Assembly: GCA_003054695.1 (NCBI GenBank)
Contig: QAZA01000039.1
Span: forward strand, 372,001-436,000
DNA: 64,000 bases
Origin: Verrucomicrobia bacterium LW23
GTDB lineage: Bacteria; Verrucomicrobiota; Verrucomicrobiia; Methylacidiphilales; UBA1321
Direction: 5' to 3'
The notes beneath the pieces are model-generated. The model saw nothing but the letters and a program-made list of their open reading frames with translations. It ran no database searches and was not told the origin of the DNA. Position 1 is the stretch's first letter, and the number at the start of each line of letters is the position of its first letter. The position numbers and the translations under genes are program-made. Of the stretch, positions 19,501-27,435 are shown piece by piece.

Positions 19501-19913
19501 ATGTCGGGCGACTGCTTGTTGGTGACGACGCCGAGCGTGCGCACCTCCTCCGGCAGCTTGGGCAGCGCCTGCGACACGCGGTTTTGCACCTGCACCTGCG
19601 CCTTGTCGATGTCGGTGCCCAGCTTGAAGGTGACGGTCAGTGTCATCACCCCGTCGCTGGTGGCCTGGGAGAACATGTAGATCGAGTTCTCCACACCATT
19701 GATGACCTGCTCCAGCGGTGCCGACACCGTCTCCGCAATGGTTTTAGGGCTGGCCCCCGGGTAGTTGGCCGTAACGACAACAGTAGGCGGCACCACCTCC
19801 GGATACTCCGCAATCGGCAGCTGAAACATGGAGATCAGCCCGATCATGAAGATCACAATCGAAAGCACGGCGGCAAAAACCGGCCGGCTGATGAAGAAGT
19901 GGGAGAAGTTCAT
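16572..19913 (-). CDS. RND efflux pump, inner-membrane permease (AcrB/MexB type)
   Basis: A 1113-residue hydrophobe/amphiphile exporter of the HAE1 group. It begins MNFSHFFISRPVFA, the classic RND start, followed by the porter domain with ANYPGAS. The membrane motif GLVLAIGIVVDDAIVVVENV in helix 4 carries the two adjacent proton-relay Asp residues. Two repeats of six helices plus a large periplasmic loop each are visible. The C-terminus has an unusual charged Gly/Asp/His-rich tail of about 70 residues after the last helix. ATG at 19913 was chosen over the open upstream frame because that part is encoded by an inverted repeat (20008-20112). It is the last gene of a three-gene set; no outer-membrane TolC-type gene is nearby. 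Confidence 0.95.
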   Translation of the reverse strand: MNFSHFFISRPVFAAVLSIVIFMIGLISMFQLPIAEYPEVVPPTVVVTANYPGASPKTIAETVSAPLEQVINGVENSIYMFSQATSDGVMTLTVTFKLGTDIDKAQVQVQNRVSQALPKLPEEVRTLGVVTNKQSPDITLLVQLTSPNGRYDEVYLRNYATLQIKDVLARIPGAGAVQIFGSGDYAMRIWLDPDKIAARGLTASDIVAAVREQNVQIAAGGVGQQPVSKPVALDLLINTKGRLVTEEEFGNIVVKTGETGQKVLLKDVARLQLGASTYALQSLLDNKPSVAIPVFQLPGANALQLSHDIRAKMDELAKNFPEDLVYSIDYDPTVFVEASIEAVVHTLVEAVVLVVIVVVIFLQTWRASIIPLAAVPVSLVGTFAFMYLLGFSINALSLFGLVLAIGIVVDDAIVVVENVERNIGLGYEPYEATRRAMNEVTGPIIATALVLCAVFIPTAFISGLTGQFYKQFAVTIAISTVISAFNSLTLSPALSALLLQSHHAPKDWFARIIDLCLGWFFRPFNRFFEWSGDKYAAGVSTVVRYSAASLVLYGGLLVLTGWSFQQVPTGFVPPQDKQYLIAFTQLPDGASLDRTREVIKKMSEIGLGVPGVTKAIAFPGLSVNGFTVSPNSGIVFFNLDSFEHRKGKKGQSGNEITAELNKRYAEIQEGFVLVVPPPPVNGLGTTGGFKLYVQDRAELGQDQMFTSTNEMIAKAAATPGQSWPFTTYTVNVPQLDAKIDREKAKTMGVPLRNLFETLQIYLGSMYVNDFNRFGRTFQVLAQADAKFREQPEQIARLKTRNAEGQMVPLGTLVQVTPGYGPERAMRYNGYPAAEISGGPAPGFSSGQAEADMEKIAATVLPRGMGMEWTDLTYQRILAGNTAVYVYPLCILLVFLVLAAQYESFRVPLSIILIVPMCLLFAIGGVWYTGGDNNIFTQIGLIVLVGLACKNAILIVEFAQHKVQEEKLPLVQATIEACRIRLRPILMTSIAFIAGVYPLVIASGAGAEMRQAMGIAVFSGMIGVTLFGLFLTPVFYVTVMRLGWGRSKDEGGSSGPGKHGHGDDGDGDGGDHRNDKRHPETSLTDKNAPEASDEPTPRPEPSTKGDRELAPAHS

Positions 19914-20007
19914 AGGAGGTTGGTGGCGGGGGGACGGGGAGGCGAGAGGAGACGGAAGGAGATGGGCTATGGAAGGAAAGGGGAGGTGGGGGCTGCCCTC
20001 CGTCCTC

Positions 20008-20112
20008 CGCCCCTTGGTGCCCTGGTGTCTTGGTGGTGAAAATTCCCCCTCTGGAAAACTCCAGGCCCGGGGATTCCTCACCACCAAGACACCAGGGCGC
20101 CATGGGGGCGGC
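20008..20112. repeat. Imperfect inverted repeat of the ACCACCAAGACACC type
   Basis: Two arms of about 40 bases (CCCCTTGGTGCCCTGGTGTC and its inverse near 20075-20112) around a short loop. It lies between the small PN1-like gene and the RND gene and would form a strong hairpin in their transcript, so it might lower expression of the downstream pump or cause partial termination. Confidence 0.75.
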
Positions 20113-20209
20113 GGATACGAGTTTGCGATATAAACCGGTCGGTCGGTACGGAAAGTTGCCAAAGCGCGGGTATGCCCTCTCAGGCATTGCCCCGGCTATC
20201 CCGCCCCTG

Positions 20210-20749
20210 CTACTTCTCGCCCGGATTCTTCGGCATGACCTCCACGCCTTTCGCTCGCGCGGGCTCGGGGAGCTCGGGCAGCAGGGCGGGGACTTTGCCG
20301 TGGATCTGCGCGGCGGCCGCTTTGGGGTCGGCGCCGGGGGCGAGGGCGAGGGTTGTGATAACTTCGCCCTGTCCCCATTTGTCCGTGCGGCCTTTGTAGT
20401 CCACGCCGGCGTAGAGGGCGTTGAGCTTACCCTTCAGCTCCACAAGCTGGGCAAAGGAGGCGTCCGGATATTTGGCGATGATGCGCACGCGCGGCAGTTC
20501 CAGATTCGGCTCCGCCGCCTGCTGGGCTTTGCCGGCTTGCGGCCCGCCCCACAGGCTGGAGAGCTGCGGCCCGGCGTTGCCGGTGGTGTAGAGGTAGGCG
20601 CCCCAGCCCAGTGCAATCACCGCCAGAATCGCCACGCGCGACTGCCACGTGCGCCGCGTCCGCCGGCCCACATCCCCAATCACCTGCACGGGCCGGGAGG
20701 ACGAGGAAGAGGACGAAGACTGCGAGCCACGGTTGTTCTTGCGCTTCAT
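20210..20749 (-). CDS. Small one-helix protein resembling an RND porter PN1 subdomain
   Basis: A 179-residue protein: basic, Ser-rich cytoplasmic start, one transmembrane helix at about 38-55, then a periplasmic part. Residues about 85-178 line up by eye with the PN1 region of the pump encoded next door: AKYPDAS against ANYPGAS, GVD against GVE, LAPGADPKAAAAQIHGKV against a similar KLGTDIDKAQVQVQNRV segment, and LPELPEPARAKGV against LPKLPEEVRTLGV. The gene lies between the adaptor and pump genes on the same strand. I infer a free-standing PN1-like domain that may regulate or complete the pump; it is not a truncated pump since it has its own helix and linker. No named family is recognised. 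Confidence 0.75.
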   Translation of the reverse strand: MKRKNNRGSQSSSSSSSSRPVQVIGDVGRRTRRTWQSRVAILAVIALGWGAYLYTTGNAGPQLSSLWGGPQAGKAQQAAEPNLELPRVRIIAKYPDASFAQLVELKGKLNALYAGVDYKGRTDKWGQGEVITTLALAPGADPKAAAAQIHGKVPALLPELPEPARAKGVEVMPKNPGEK

Positions 20750-20888
20750 GATGCGTTGGCGATGGGAAATGCGGAGGAGCGGGGAAGTGTGCTAAGCCTC
20801 AGGTTTAAGGTTAACTGTCGCAGTTTAGGGGGAGGACGCCCGCCCTGCAAGGAGCGAGCATCCCGTTATTGCGCCGGCGCGGCCCGGC

Positions 20889-22499
20889 TCAGTTCTTCGA
20901 CGGAACGTGCGCAGGCGCAGTGTTTTGCGCCGTTTGTACGGCGGGCGCCTGCGGGTTCACTTCCATCTTGGGACGGGCGCGCTGAATGCCGTTGACCACC
21001 ACGCGCTCGCCCGCCTTAAGGCCGGTGCGGATCACCCGCTTGCCGTCCACAACAGGGCCTAGCGTTACGCCGCGGTACTCCACAATATTGCCGTCGCCCA
21101 CGGTGTAGACGAACTTTTGCGCCTGGTCGGTGCCCACGGCGGTGTCGGCCACCAGCACCGTCTCGCGGCTGTCGGTGGTCGGCACACGCACCCGGGTAAA
21201 CAGGCCGGGCACCAGCTTGCCGTCCGAGTTGGGGATGACGACGCGCAGCAGGATGGTGCTCGTGTTCGCGTCCAGGCGGTTGTCGATCGACTCCACCCAG
21301 CCCTTGTAGGGAAAGCCCTCCTGGCTGGTCAGCGCCATCTCCACGGGGATTTTCTCCTCCATCGCAGTGCCATCGGAGAGCGTCGTGGTGCGCTTGCTGT
21401 CGTTGCCGGGCGCGGCTTCGGAGCGGCTTGCGGCCTCCAGCGCCTTCAGTTTAATCAGCGTCTGCTCGTCAATGTCGACATGGACGTAGATTGGATCCAC
21501 AGATACAATGGTGGTGAGCAGAGAGGGCTCGCCGGCCTTGGCCGTGGTGCTGACGTAGTTGCCTACCGTCAGCAAAGCTCGGCTCACGCGGCCGTCGATC
21601 GGCGAGCGGATGGAGGTGAACTCCAGGTCCAGCTTCGCGGCATCCAGCAGCGCCTCAGCGGAGGCCAGTGCACTGCGCGCCTCGGAGAACGCCGTCACCA
21701 GCGTGTCCTCGGCCTCGACGCTGATAACGCGACCGTTGGCCAGCTTGTTGGCGCGCTGGGCCATGCGCTCGGCATTGGCCTGGCGGATTTTGGCGCGCTC
21801 CACGTCGGCCTGGCGCTGATCCACGATAACCTGGTAGGGGCGCGGATCGATGACAAAGAGCACATCGCCCTTCTTCACCATCTGGCCGGCGCGGAATTTC
21901 ACCTCCGTAATGTGGCCGGAGATGCGCGGCTTAACCTCCACGGCCTCAACCGCTTCGGTGCGCCCCGTAAACTCGTCCCACTCCGTCACCGGCTTGCTTT
22001 CCGCCTTGGCGACGGTGACGACCGGCGGCGCGGGTGGCGCCGTGGCGTGGCTCTCGTTGCAACCCGTAAGGCCCAGCGACGCGCCCGCAAGGACGATGGC
22101 CATCGCAAACGAGCCCAGCGGCAGCGGTACGGCCGCAAAGATAGGGGAGAGCATCCGCTGCACCGCGCCAGGGGTGGCTGAAGCAGGGGCGAGGTGCGGC
22201 CGGCCCCTGCGGGCGCGGGCGTCGGAGGGCGCCAGGCGGGCATCCAGCTCCACGGTCTCCATGTAGGCTACCACGTCCGCGTGCGAGGCGGTGCGCTCCG
22301 CTTCGGCGGCCTGCACGCGGGCGGCGGCGCGGCGCTGGGCGGCATTGGGGCGAGCGGCGGGGGCGTCTTCAATCGCGGCGACGCGGCCCGACGTGCGTGC
22401 CGGCTTGGGGGTAACGCGGCGGCCCCGGCGAACGGGGTGCGCGGCCGCGGTTGCGTCGCGATCATCATCAGCCGGCTGCGGGGAGGGGAGGTACGTCAT
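20889..22499 (-). CDS. RND efflux periplasmic adaptor (membrane fusion protein)
   Basis: AcrA/MexA-type adaptor that links pump and outer-membrane channel. The lipobox SLGLTGC near residue 147 predicts a lipoprotein. Then come the barrel-sandwich halves (EVKPRISGHITEVKF and FTSIRSPIDGRVSR), a coiled-coil hairpin between them, the beta-barrel and the membrane-proximal domain (YRGVTLGPVVDGKRVI). The frame opens with 115 Arg/Ala-rich residues before the expected signal peptide. An in-frame ATG at 22154 would give a protein starting MLSPIFAAV directly at the signal region and may be the true start. It heads the adaptor/PN1-like/pump set, beside an Rrf2 regulator on the same strand. Confidence 0.92.
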   Translation of the reverse strand: MTYLPSPQPADDDRDATAAAHPVRRGRRVTPKPARTSGRVAAIEDAPAARPNAAQRRAAARVQAAEAERTASHADVVAYMETVELDARLAPSDARARRGRPHLAPASATPGAVQRMLSPIFAAVPLPLGSFAMAIVLAGASLGLTGCNESHATAPPAPPVVTVAKAESKPVTEWDEFTGRTEAVEAVEVKPRISGHITEVKFRAGQMVKKGDVLFVIDPRPYQVIVDQRQADVERAKIRQANAERMAQRANKLANGRVISVEAEDTLVTAFSEARSALASAEALLDAAKLDLEFTSIRSPIDGRVSRALLTVGNYVSTTAKAGEPSLLTTIVSVDPIYVHVDIDEQTLIKLKALEAASRSEAAPGNDSKRTTTLSDGTAMEEKIPVEMALTSQEGFPYKGWVESIDNRLDANTSTILLRVVIPNSDGKLVPGLFTRVRVPTTDSRETVLVADTAVGTDQAQKFVYTVGDGNIVEYRGVTLGPVVDGKRVIRTGLKAGERVVVNGIQRARPKMEVNPQAPAVQTAQNTAPAHVPSKN

Positions 22500-22634
22500 A
22501 GTGTTGCGAGGTTAGGTGTGAGGGGGCGGGGAGGAAGGGAACGCGCTTAGTGATCGAAAGCTCTCAATCAATTAGCGTATTTGTAATGATAAAAGTAACA
22601 GAAACAGCCATGCAAGTGTATGATGTTGAGCGCG

Positions 22635-23285
22635 TTATACAGCCCTTCGGCTGGAGCCGGCGCCGGCTGTTGCGGTTGCTGCTGCCCTGCGGCGAAGCCC
22701 GGCGCGCGGCGGCGCCACCTTCGCGGGTTGCTTTGATGTTGCTGCTGCGTGATGGGTTGCTGTGGCAGCTGCCTTCGGCTTCCTGGCGCGGGCTGCCGCA
22801 ACCGCGCTGCTTTGCTTGAGCGAGGCAATCGGCACCAGAGCATCGCACGAGGCGAGTTCCTCTTCGTCCGCTTCCTCGATTCCTGCCAGGATGTCCGCTA
22901 CAGAGAACGAGGCAAGTCGTTCCTCCATAGTGGCTTGCGTTTTCTCCAGGATGCCCTCCATCGCCACCTTGATGTTGCAGCTTATCGGGCACAGCGGCTG
23001 CTCCGGGTAGTTGTGGATGGCAAACGCCCTGGGCGCATCCACCGCCCTGTAGATCTCCAGCAGCGACACTCCCGCGGGCTCGCGCGTCATCCAGCACGCA
23101 CCCTTCTTACCCGTCGCCGTCTCGATCAACCCCGCCTTGCTCAGGCGGGCCAAAATGCGGCGCACAAAAGCCGGGCTCGTATTCACGCTCTCCGCCAGCA
23201 CGCTGGAGACGCAGGCGTGGCCAGGATGGTAGGCGAGGCCCGCCATAATGTGCACGGCAATGGAGAACTGATGGTTGATCGACAC
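22635..23285 (-). CDS. Rrf2-family transcriptional regulator
   Basis: A 216-residue regulator. The winged helix-turn-helix covers residues 1-80 (NHQFSIAVHIM, then SPAFVRRILARLSKAGLI), followed by the Rrf2 signature EIYRAVDAP and a region with Cys residues (LCPISCNIK) at the place where IscR/NsrR-type proteins hold a cluster; only two cysteines are close together, so cluster binding is uncertain. The tail after residue 150 is Ala/Lys/Arg-rich low complexity. The start is taken as GTG at 23285 since the domain begins there; the frame is open to 23531 but the extra part is unlike the family. It lies upstream of the efflux genes on the same strand and may control them. Confidence 0.82.
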   Translation of the reverse strand: MSINHQFSIAVHIMAGLAYHPGHACVSSVLAESVNTSPAFVRRILARLSKAGLIETATGKKGACWMTREPAGVSLLEIYRAVDAPRAFAIHNYPEQPLCPISCNIKVAMEGILEKTQATMEERLASFSVADILAGIEEADEEELASCDALVPIASLKQSSAVAAARARKPKAAATATHHAAATSKQPAKVAPPRAGLRRRAAATATAGAGSSRRAV

Positions 23286-23727
23286 AACTGTTACTTTAAA
23301 AGTTTCAGTTCGCCGCGCAAGTCCTATTTTACGAAAAATTTCCGCCCGCGCCGCCGCCCCCGCAAAATCGGCCGCCGCGCGAAGTCTGCGCCGCGCGGAA
23401 ACAGCAGGAACCCTGCCCAGGCCGCGCGCCGCAACCGCAGGTAAGTGTATCGGTCTCATAGCTCCATTCCCTGGGGGTATAGTGAGAGTCAATCGTGGCG
23501 CCAATCGCGTCATCCGCTCATTCCACCACACGCCACTGACAACTGTATGTCAGCAGCCTTTTGCCATGAACGAACGGCCCCGACCATGCAGGACATCCAC
23601 CCCATTTTTTCCACAGAATGTGCTCCGCCCACCGCATACCCGCCACGACCACCTGCTGAAAGGCAAACCGCCTTGTCCGAACGGCCAAAACGCTCCGTGA
23701 ACGGCGGAGCGGATTCCGCAACTGCAC
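23286..23727. other. Intergenic region, no gene recognised
   Basis: Lies between the 3' end of the TIR gene and the start of the Rrf2 gene, both on the minus strand. The first 60 bases are AT-rich and probably hold the Rrf2 promoter (TTGCGC and TAAAGT 16 bases apart on the minus strand). The remainder shows nothing specific. Confidence 0.35.
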
Positions 23728-25707
23728 TTACGGCTTCTCGGGCGCGACGCTGCCCAGGCAGTACAGCAGCTCGGCCAGCGTCCAGTTGCCGCCCTTGCCC
23801 AGCATGGGGATGGCTTCCGGGCCCAGGTCCACGACGAGGTGGCCGAGGGTGCGGCGGACGCGGGTGATGTGAAGTTGCGGCTGAGGTATGCGGCGGGCGC
23901 GGCGCTGCCATTGCGTGCAGGCCTCGATGGCCCACGGGTACCAGTGAAAGTTGATGCCCTCCGTAAACTTCATCGGCCGCACGCCGGTGCCGGCGTCCAT
24001 CTCCACCACGTAGCTGAACTCGCCGGACGTGAGCGGATAGCTGAGCGTGCGGACGGCGCAGCGCGTGAGGTGCGCGGTGATGTCCGCCACCATCGACTCC
24101 GGCAGCGGGGGGATGGCGCCGTCGTTTTCCGCGCTCAGCAGCAGCGCATAGATTTGCAGCGTCAGCCCGTCCAGCGAGCGCGCTTCCATCTCGCGGTCGT
24201 CGCTTTGCCAGCCGGGAAAATCCAGGTCGCGCTCGTAGCCGGCGATGAGGCGGGCGGCCGTCTCGCGCAGTAACTCGTCGCGGCGCTCCGTGCTGCCCTG
24301 CCAGGACAAACCGGCCTGGCGCGCCTCCAGCAGCGCCATCAGCATCAACGTGCTGGTGTAGTGGCTGTAGCGGTCCTTCTCCGCCTGGCGCGGATACATG
24401 GCCCAGCCGCCCCGCGCCTGCGGATGGTAATGGTGCCCAAGCACTTGCGTTACAGTCGCCCAGTCCTTCGCCAGCTCCGCATCGGAGGTGGGATCGCCCT
24501 TCAGCACCTCCAGCCGGCGCATGGCGTCCGTGCAGGTGGCCAGGGCGGTGCAGATCCACGCCGCCACCTCCCCCTGCGTGGGGTTGCCTATCTTGTCCTT
24601 CTCGTTCCAGCCCATGGGCACGGGCGGCTGGCCGGGGGCGGGTGGTTCCGTGCGGATAATGTCCGGCGTAAACAGGCGGCGCAGGCCGCGCATGGCAATC
24701 GCGGCGTCGGCCGGCGTCAGGTCCGGGTTGCGGCCAATGGCGCTGATGATTTGCCCTGTGTTCCAGTAGGTGGGGTCAATAATGCGGCCGTCGGACGACT
24801 TGCGGCTGGCGGGCTCCGCGTTGGTGTACAGGTCGTTGGGCAGGCGATACTCGGCAAACTTGGCCATCAGGTCGGCGCGCAGCTTGCGGGCGTCGGCCAG
24901 CACGCGGGCGGACTCGGCCGGGGGGCGCAGCACGCTCATCTGCTCCTGGTCCAGCCAGGCGCGTATCGATTCGCCGCCCGGCAGGCCCAGGCCGGCGTCG
25001 GCGCCCAGCACAAACAGGGGGGCCAGGGCCAGCACGGCGGCCGCCTGCAGGGCGGTGCGGAGCATGGCGCGGCGGGCGCGCAGCTTCTCGCGTTGCAGCA
25101 GCGTATCCAGCCCCACCTCCAGCATGCCGGCCAGCACTTTCAGGGAAGCGTTGTGCGGGCCGTCCTTGTCGGGGCGTGCGTCGGCCGCGATGGGATCCAG
25201 CGCCACGGTGGTGTCGATGGAGCCGTCGTCGCGCAGCGGGTGGCGCAGCGCCTGGGGAAAGCAGTCCGCTGGGCCGCCCACATCCTTGGGCTCACCCTCG
25301 ATGATGATGGCCAGGATCCGTTCGCGCCGGCCCATCAACTTAAAGCGGCGGATCTCCTCGTTCACGTACAGGCTGCGCGCGGAGCGGGGGCTGCACAGCA
25401 CCACCAGGTAGCGGCTGCCCTCCAGAGCGCGCTGGATCTTCTCGTTGAGATCATGCCCGCTGGCCAGCTCGTCGCGATCGCGAAACACGGGGAACAGGCG
25501 GCGCGGCAGGGGGCCGTCGCGATGCGCCTTGCCCACCAGGTTGCCCGGCACGCGGTACGTCTCCAGCGTACGGTGCAGCCAGGCGGCGGACTTTTCATCG
25601 CTATGGCTGTAGCTGATAAACGCCCAGTACGCAAACTCCGACGATCCGCCCCCGCCACTGTTGCCGGCAGAAGTGTTTGGCTGCGAGGGAAATGTTGGAC
25701 CTGTCAT
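23728..25707 (-). CDS. TIR-domain membrane protein with C-terminal helical domain
   Basis: A 659-residue protein. An N-terminal Gly/Ser linker leads to a TIR domain at about 26-150: YWAFISYSHSDEKSAAW, the VFRDRDELASGHDL segment, VVLCSPRSARS and NEEI, where Glu117/118 sits at the position of the catalytic Glu in NAD-cleaving TIR enzymes. One transmembrane helix follows at about 215-237. The remaining 420 residues look helical and have no motif I recognise; phrases such as LTLQIYALLLSAEN recall alpha/alpha-toroid folds, which is only a guess. Related TIR proteins often carry WD40 or TPR repeats after the helix; none is visible here. ATG at 25707 was chosen because the frame above it is unlike the family. 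Role (defence or signalling) is unknown. Confidence 0.8.
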   Translation of the reverse strand: MTGPTFPSQPNTSAGNSGGGGSSEFAYWAFISYSHSDEKSAAWLHRTLETYRVPGNLVGKAHRDGPLPRRLFPVFRDRDELASGHDLNEKIQRALEGSRYLVVLCSPRSARSLYVNEEIRRFKLMGRRERILAIIIEGEPKDVGGPADCFPQALRHPLRDDGSIDTTVALDPIAADARPDKDGPHNASLKVLAGMLEVGLDTLLQREKLRARRAMLRTALQAAAVLALAPLFVLGADAGLGLPGGESIRAWLDQEQMSVLRPPAESARVLADARKLRADLMAKFAEYRLPNDLYTNAEPASRKSSDGRIIDPTYWNTGQIISAIGRNPDLTPADAAIAMRGLRRLFTPDIIRTEPPAPGQPPVPMGWNEKDKIGNPTQGEVAAWICTALATCTDAMRRLEVLKGDPTSDAELAKDWATVTQVLGHHYHPQARGGWAMYPRQAEKDRYSHYTSTLMLMALLEARQAGLSWQGSTERRDELLRETAARLIAGYERDLDFPGWQSDDREMEARSLDGLTLQIYALLLSAENDGAIPPLPESMVADITAHLTRCAVRTLSYPLTSGEFSYVVEMDAGTGVRPMKFTEGINFHWYPWAIEACTQWQRRARRIPQPQLHITRVRRTLGHLVVDLGPEAIPMLGKGGNWTLAELLYCLGSVAPEKP

Positions 25708-25891
25708 GGAAAGCGTAGCGTGTGCAGGCTTAAGCTGGGCGGGGGGAAGAGAGGGTACACCAAAGCGCAACGCACCCGCGTTGTCAAAGGAGAAGACGAG
25801 CGCGGGCGCGGAACTTTGCGCGGCCGGATTTGCGCGTTGTATGACGGTAATGTGGTGGCAAAACGTCACAATACATGCATACTCGCTATAT

Positions 25892-26470
25892 ATGGTAAAC
25901 CACACGTGTCGCTGTACTCTTGCGGCATTCCTGCTGCTGGTTGCCGGCATTTGCGAGGCCCGCGCGCGGCTGGGGGAGACGCTGGAGCAATGCGTAGCGC
26001 GTTACGGCACGCCTGTTGCCTTTGACCACGGCCGTAAAGAGGAGGTGAAGGCTCTCGCGTCCGTCACATTCAAAAAGGGCAACGTGCTCATCATGACCAT
26101 TATTTTGCAGGGGAAATGCGTGTGCATCCTCTACTCCAAACGGGGCGAGGGCGACAAAATCGAGGCGTGGGACGACGATGACCTTACCCTGCTGCGGGAG
26201 TTTAACAACAACGGCAAAGAGACCTGGGCACCGATCGACAAGCTGCAAGATGCGGTTGCGAAAGAGTACCGTGGCTTATGTGAGGATTTTGGCCTGAAGC
26301 TGAGCGAACCTGCATCGGTGCGAAGCGACAAACAGGCCTTTGGCCAGAATTACCATGACAAGCAGTATTGCCTGTTTTCCCAGGAGCTGCTCCAGTTCAT
26401 CCATAAGGAGAGACAAGGCGCCTCCGGCAAAGAGATGGACAAGAAACGGAAGGAGCTGGAGGGGCTTTAG
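25892..26470 (+). CDS. Secreted protein of unknown function, paralog 1
   Basis: A 192-residue protein with a signal peptide (residues 1-22, hydrophobic LAAFLLLVAGIC). The mature part begins ARLGETLEQCVARYGTP and is clearly homologous to the product of the second gene downstream at 26718, sharing LGETLEQC, a VTF-x-KKG strand, the ID following the conserved Trp, RSD and a C-terminal GL. Small size, a single compact domain and periplasmic location are all that can be said. The start was set at ATG 25892, since the longer frame overlaps the divergent TIR gene. Confidence 0.7.
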   Translation: MVNHTCRCTLAAFLLLVAGICEARARLGETLEQCVARYGTPVAFDHGRKEEVKALASVTFKKGNVLIMTIILQGKCVCILYSKRGEGDKIEAWDDDDLTLLREFNNNGKETWAPIDKLQDAVAKEYRGLCEDFGLKLSEPASVRSDKQAFGQNYHDKQYCLFSQELLQFIHKERQGASGKEMDKKRKELEGL

Positions 26471-26509
26471 AGAGTGTCTGAGTTTGCCTGCTATGGAAAT
26501 CATTTTCCT

Positions 26510-26596
26510 TTTTCCCCTCCGTTTGCTCCGTGGCTAATAACTTCCTTTCGAACTGAAATTTAACCACGGATATCACGGATTGCACGGAGGGGACGG
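26510..26596. repeat. Inverted repeat of the ACCACGGA/CCGTGG type
   Basis: Arms CCCCTCCGTTTGCTCCGTGG (from about 26514) and, inverted, the stretch ending GCACGGAGGGG (to 26596), with about 20 bases of loop. It follows the stop of the first paralog and may terminate its transcript. A piece reading TTCGACAGCTTCTGA at about 26627-26641 resembles the right end of the TGTCGACA repeat. Confidence 0.7.
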
Positions 26597-26717
26597 ACAG
26601 ATCCATGCGAGCGATTCGAGTTCGACTTTCGACAGCTTCTGATATCTGAATGCTTCTAATCCCTGGCTTACCCCGACGTCCCTGGCTATCCTTAACGCGT
26701 GCATCCACACACACCCT

Positions 26718-27323
26718 ATGCATTGGATTATCCCTCATACCCGGCGATACGCCCGAAGCTCGCTGCTGATCCCCGCTCTGGGTTTGGCGCTATCCCTTTC
26801 CCTCGTCGTCGCCATCACGCCAGCACGCGCACGGCTGGGGGAGACGCTGGAGCAGTGCAAGGCGCGCTATGGGGAGCCGCTTGGCTCGAGCGAAACGGGA
26901 ACAAAGTTCGAGCCCCTGGAGAGCTGCGTGACGTTTGGCTTCAAGAAAGGCGACGTGGAGATTGCGGCCATCTTTCTCAGGGATAAGTGCGTGGCGATCT
27001 CCTACCAAAAGCGCGTGGCCGGCGGCGACGGCTACGAGACGCTGGATAAAGATCAGCTGGAACTTCTGCGCGCCGCCAACACGCCCCCCAAAACAACGTG
27101 GGAATCCATTGACCAGATAGCCCGAGTGCTTGGGCAGGACTACTTTCGTGGCCTGACAAGCCTGGGCTTTCAGCTAACAGCATGGCCCACGGATATGCGA
27201 AGCGATCGCCTGGCCTTTGCGCAGGTGCGCGGCAAGGCCTACACTTTCGTCTCGCGCGAGCTGATTGAAGCCATTCGTAAGCAGGAGCTGGAGCAAAAGC
27301 TGAAGGACTTTGAGGGGCTGTAA
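26718..27323 (+). CDS. Secreted protein of unknown function, paralog 2
   Basis: A 201-residue protein with a signal peptide (about residues 1-36, LLIPALGLALSLSLVVAI) and the same domain as the product at 25892: ARLGETLEQCKARYGEP, FGFKKGDVEIAAIFL, WESIDQI, MRSD and a final KDFEGL. The pair arose by tandem duplication and has diverged well beyond recent copying. The ATG is preceded by CACACACACCCT, with no Shine-Dalgarno site. Function not recognised. Confidence 0.72.
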   Translation: MHWIIPHTRRYARSSLLIPALGLALSLSLVVAITPARARLGETLEQCKARYGEPLGSSETGTKFEPLESCVTFGFKKGDVEIAAIFLRDKCVAISYQKRVAGGDGYETLDKDQLELLRAANTPPKTTWESIDQIARVLGQDYFRGLTSLGFQLTAWPTDMRSDRLAFAQVRGKAYTFVSRELIEAIRKQELEQKLKDFEGL

Positions 27324-27435
27324 AGCGCCGCCACCAAAAATCCTCGCCTCAAGGAGCGGGGTATTTTGCGCGCCGCGATTAGCGCCGGGCTGATCGAGCA
27401 ACGCCCGCACCAGCCCCCTCACGATGCCCCCACGA

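Noticed and set aside
16572-20162. Longer version of the RND pump starting at 20162
   Set aside because: The extra 83 residues are translated from an inverted repeat and the normal RND N-terminus begins at 19913.
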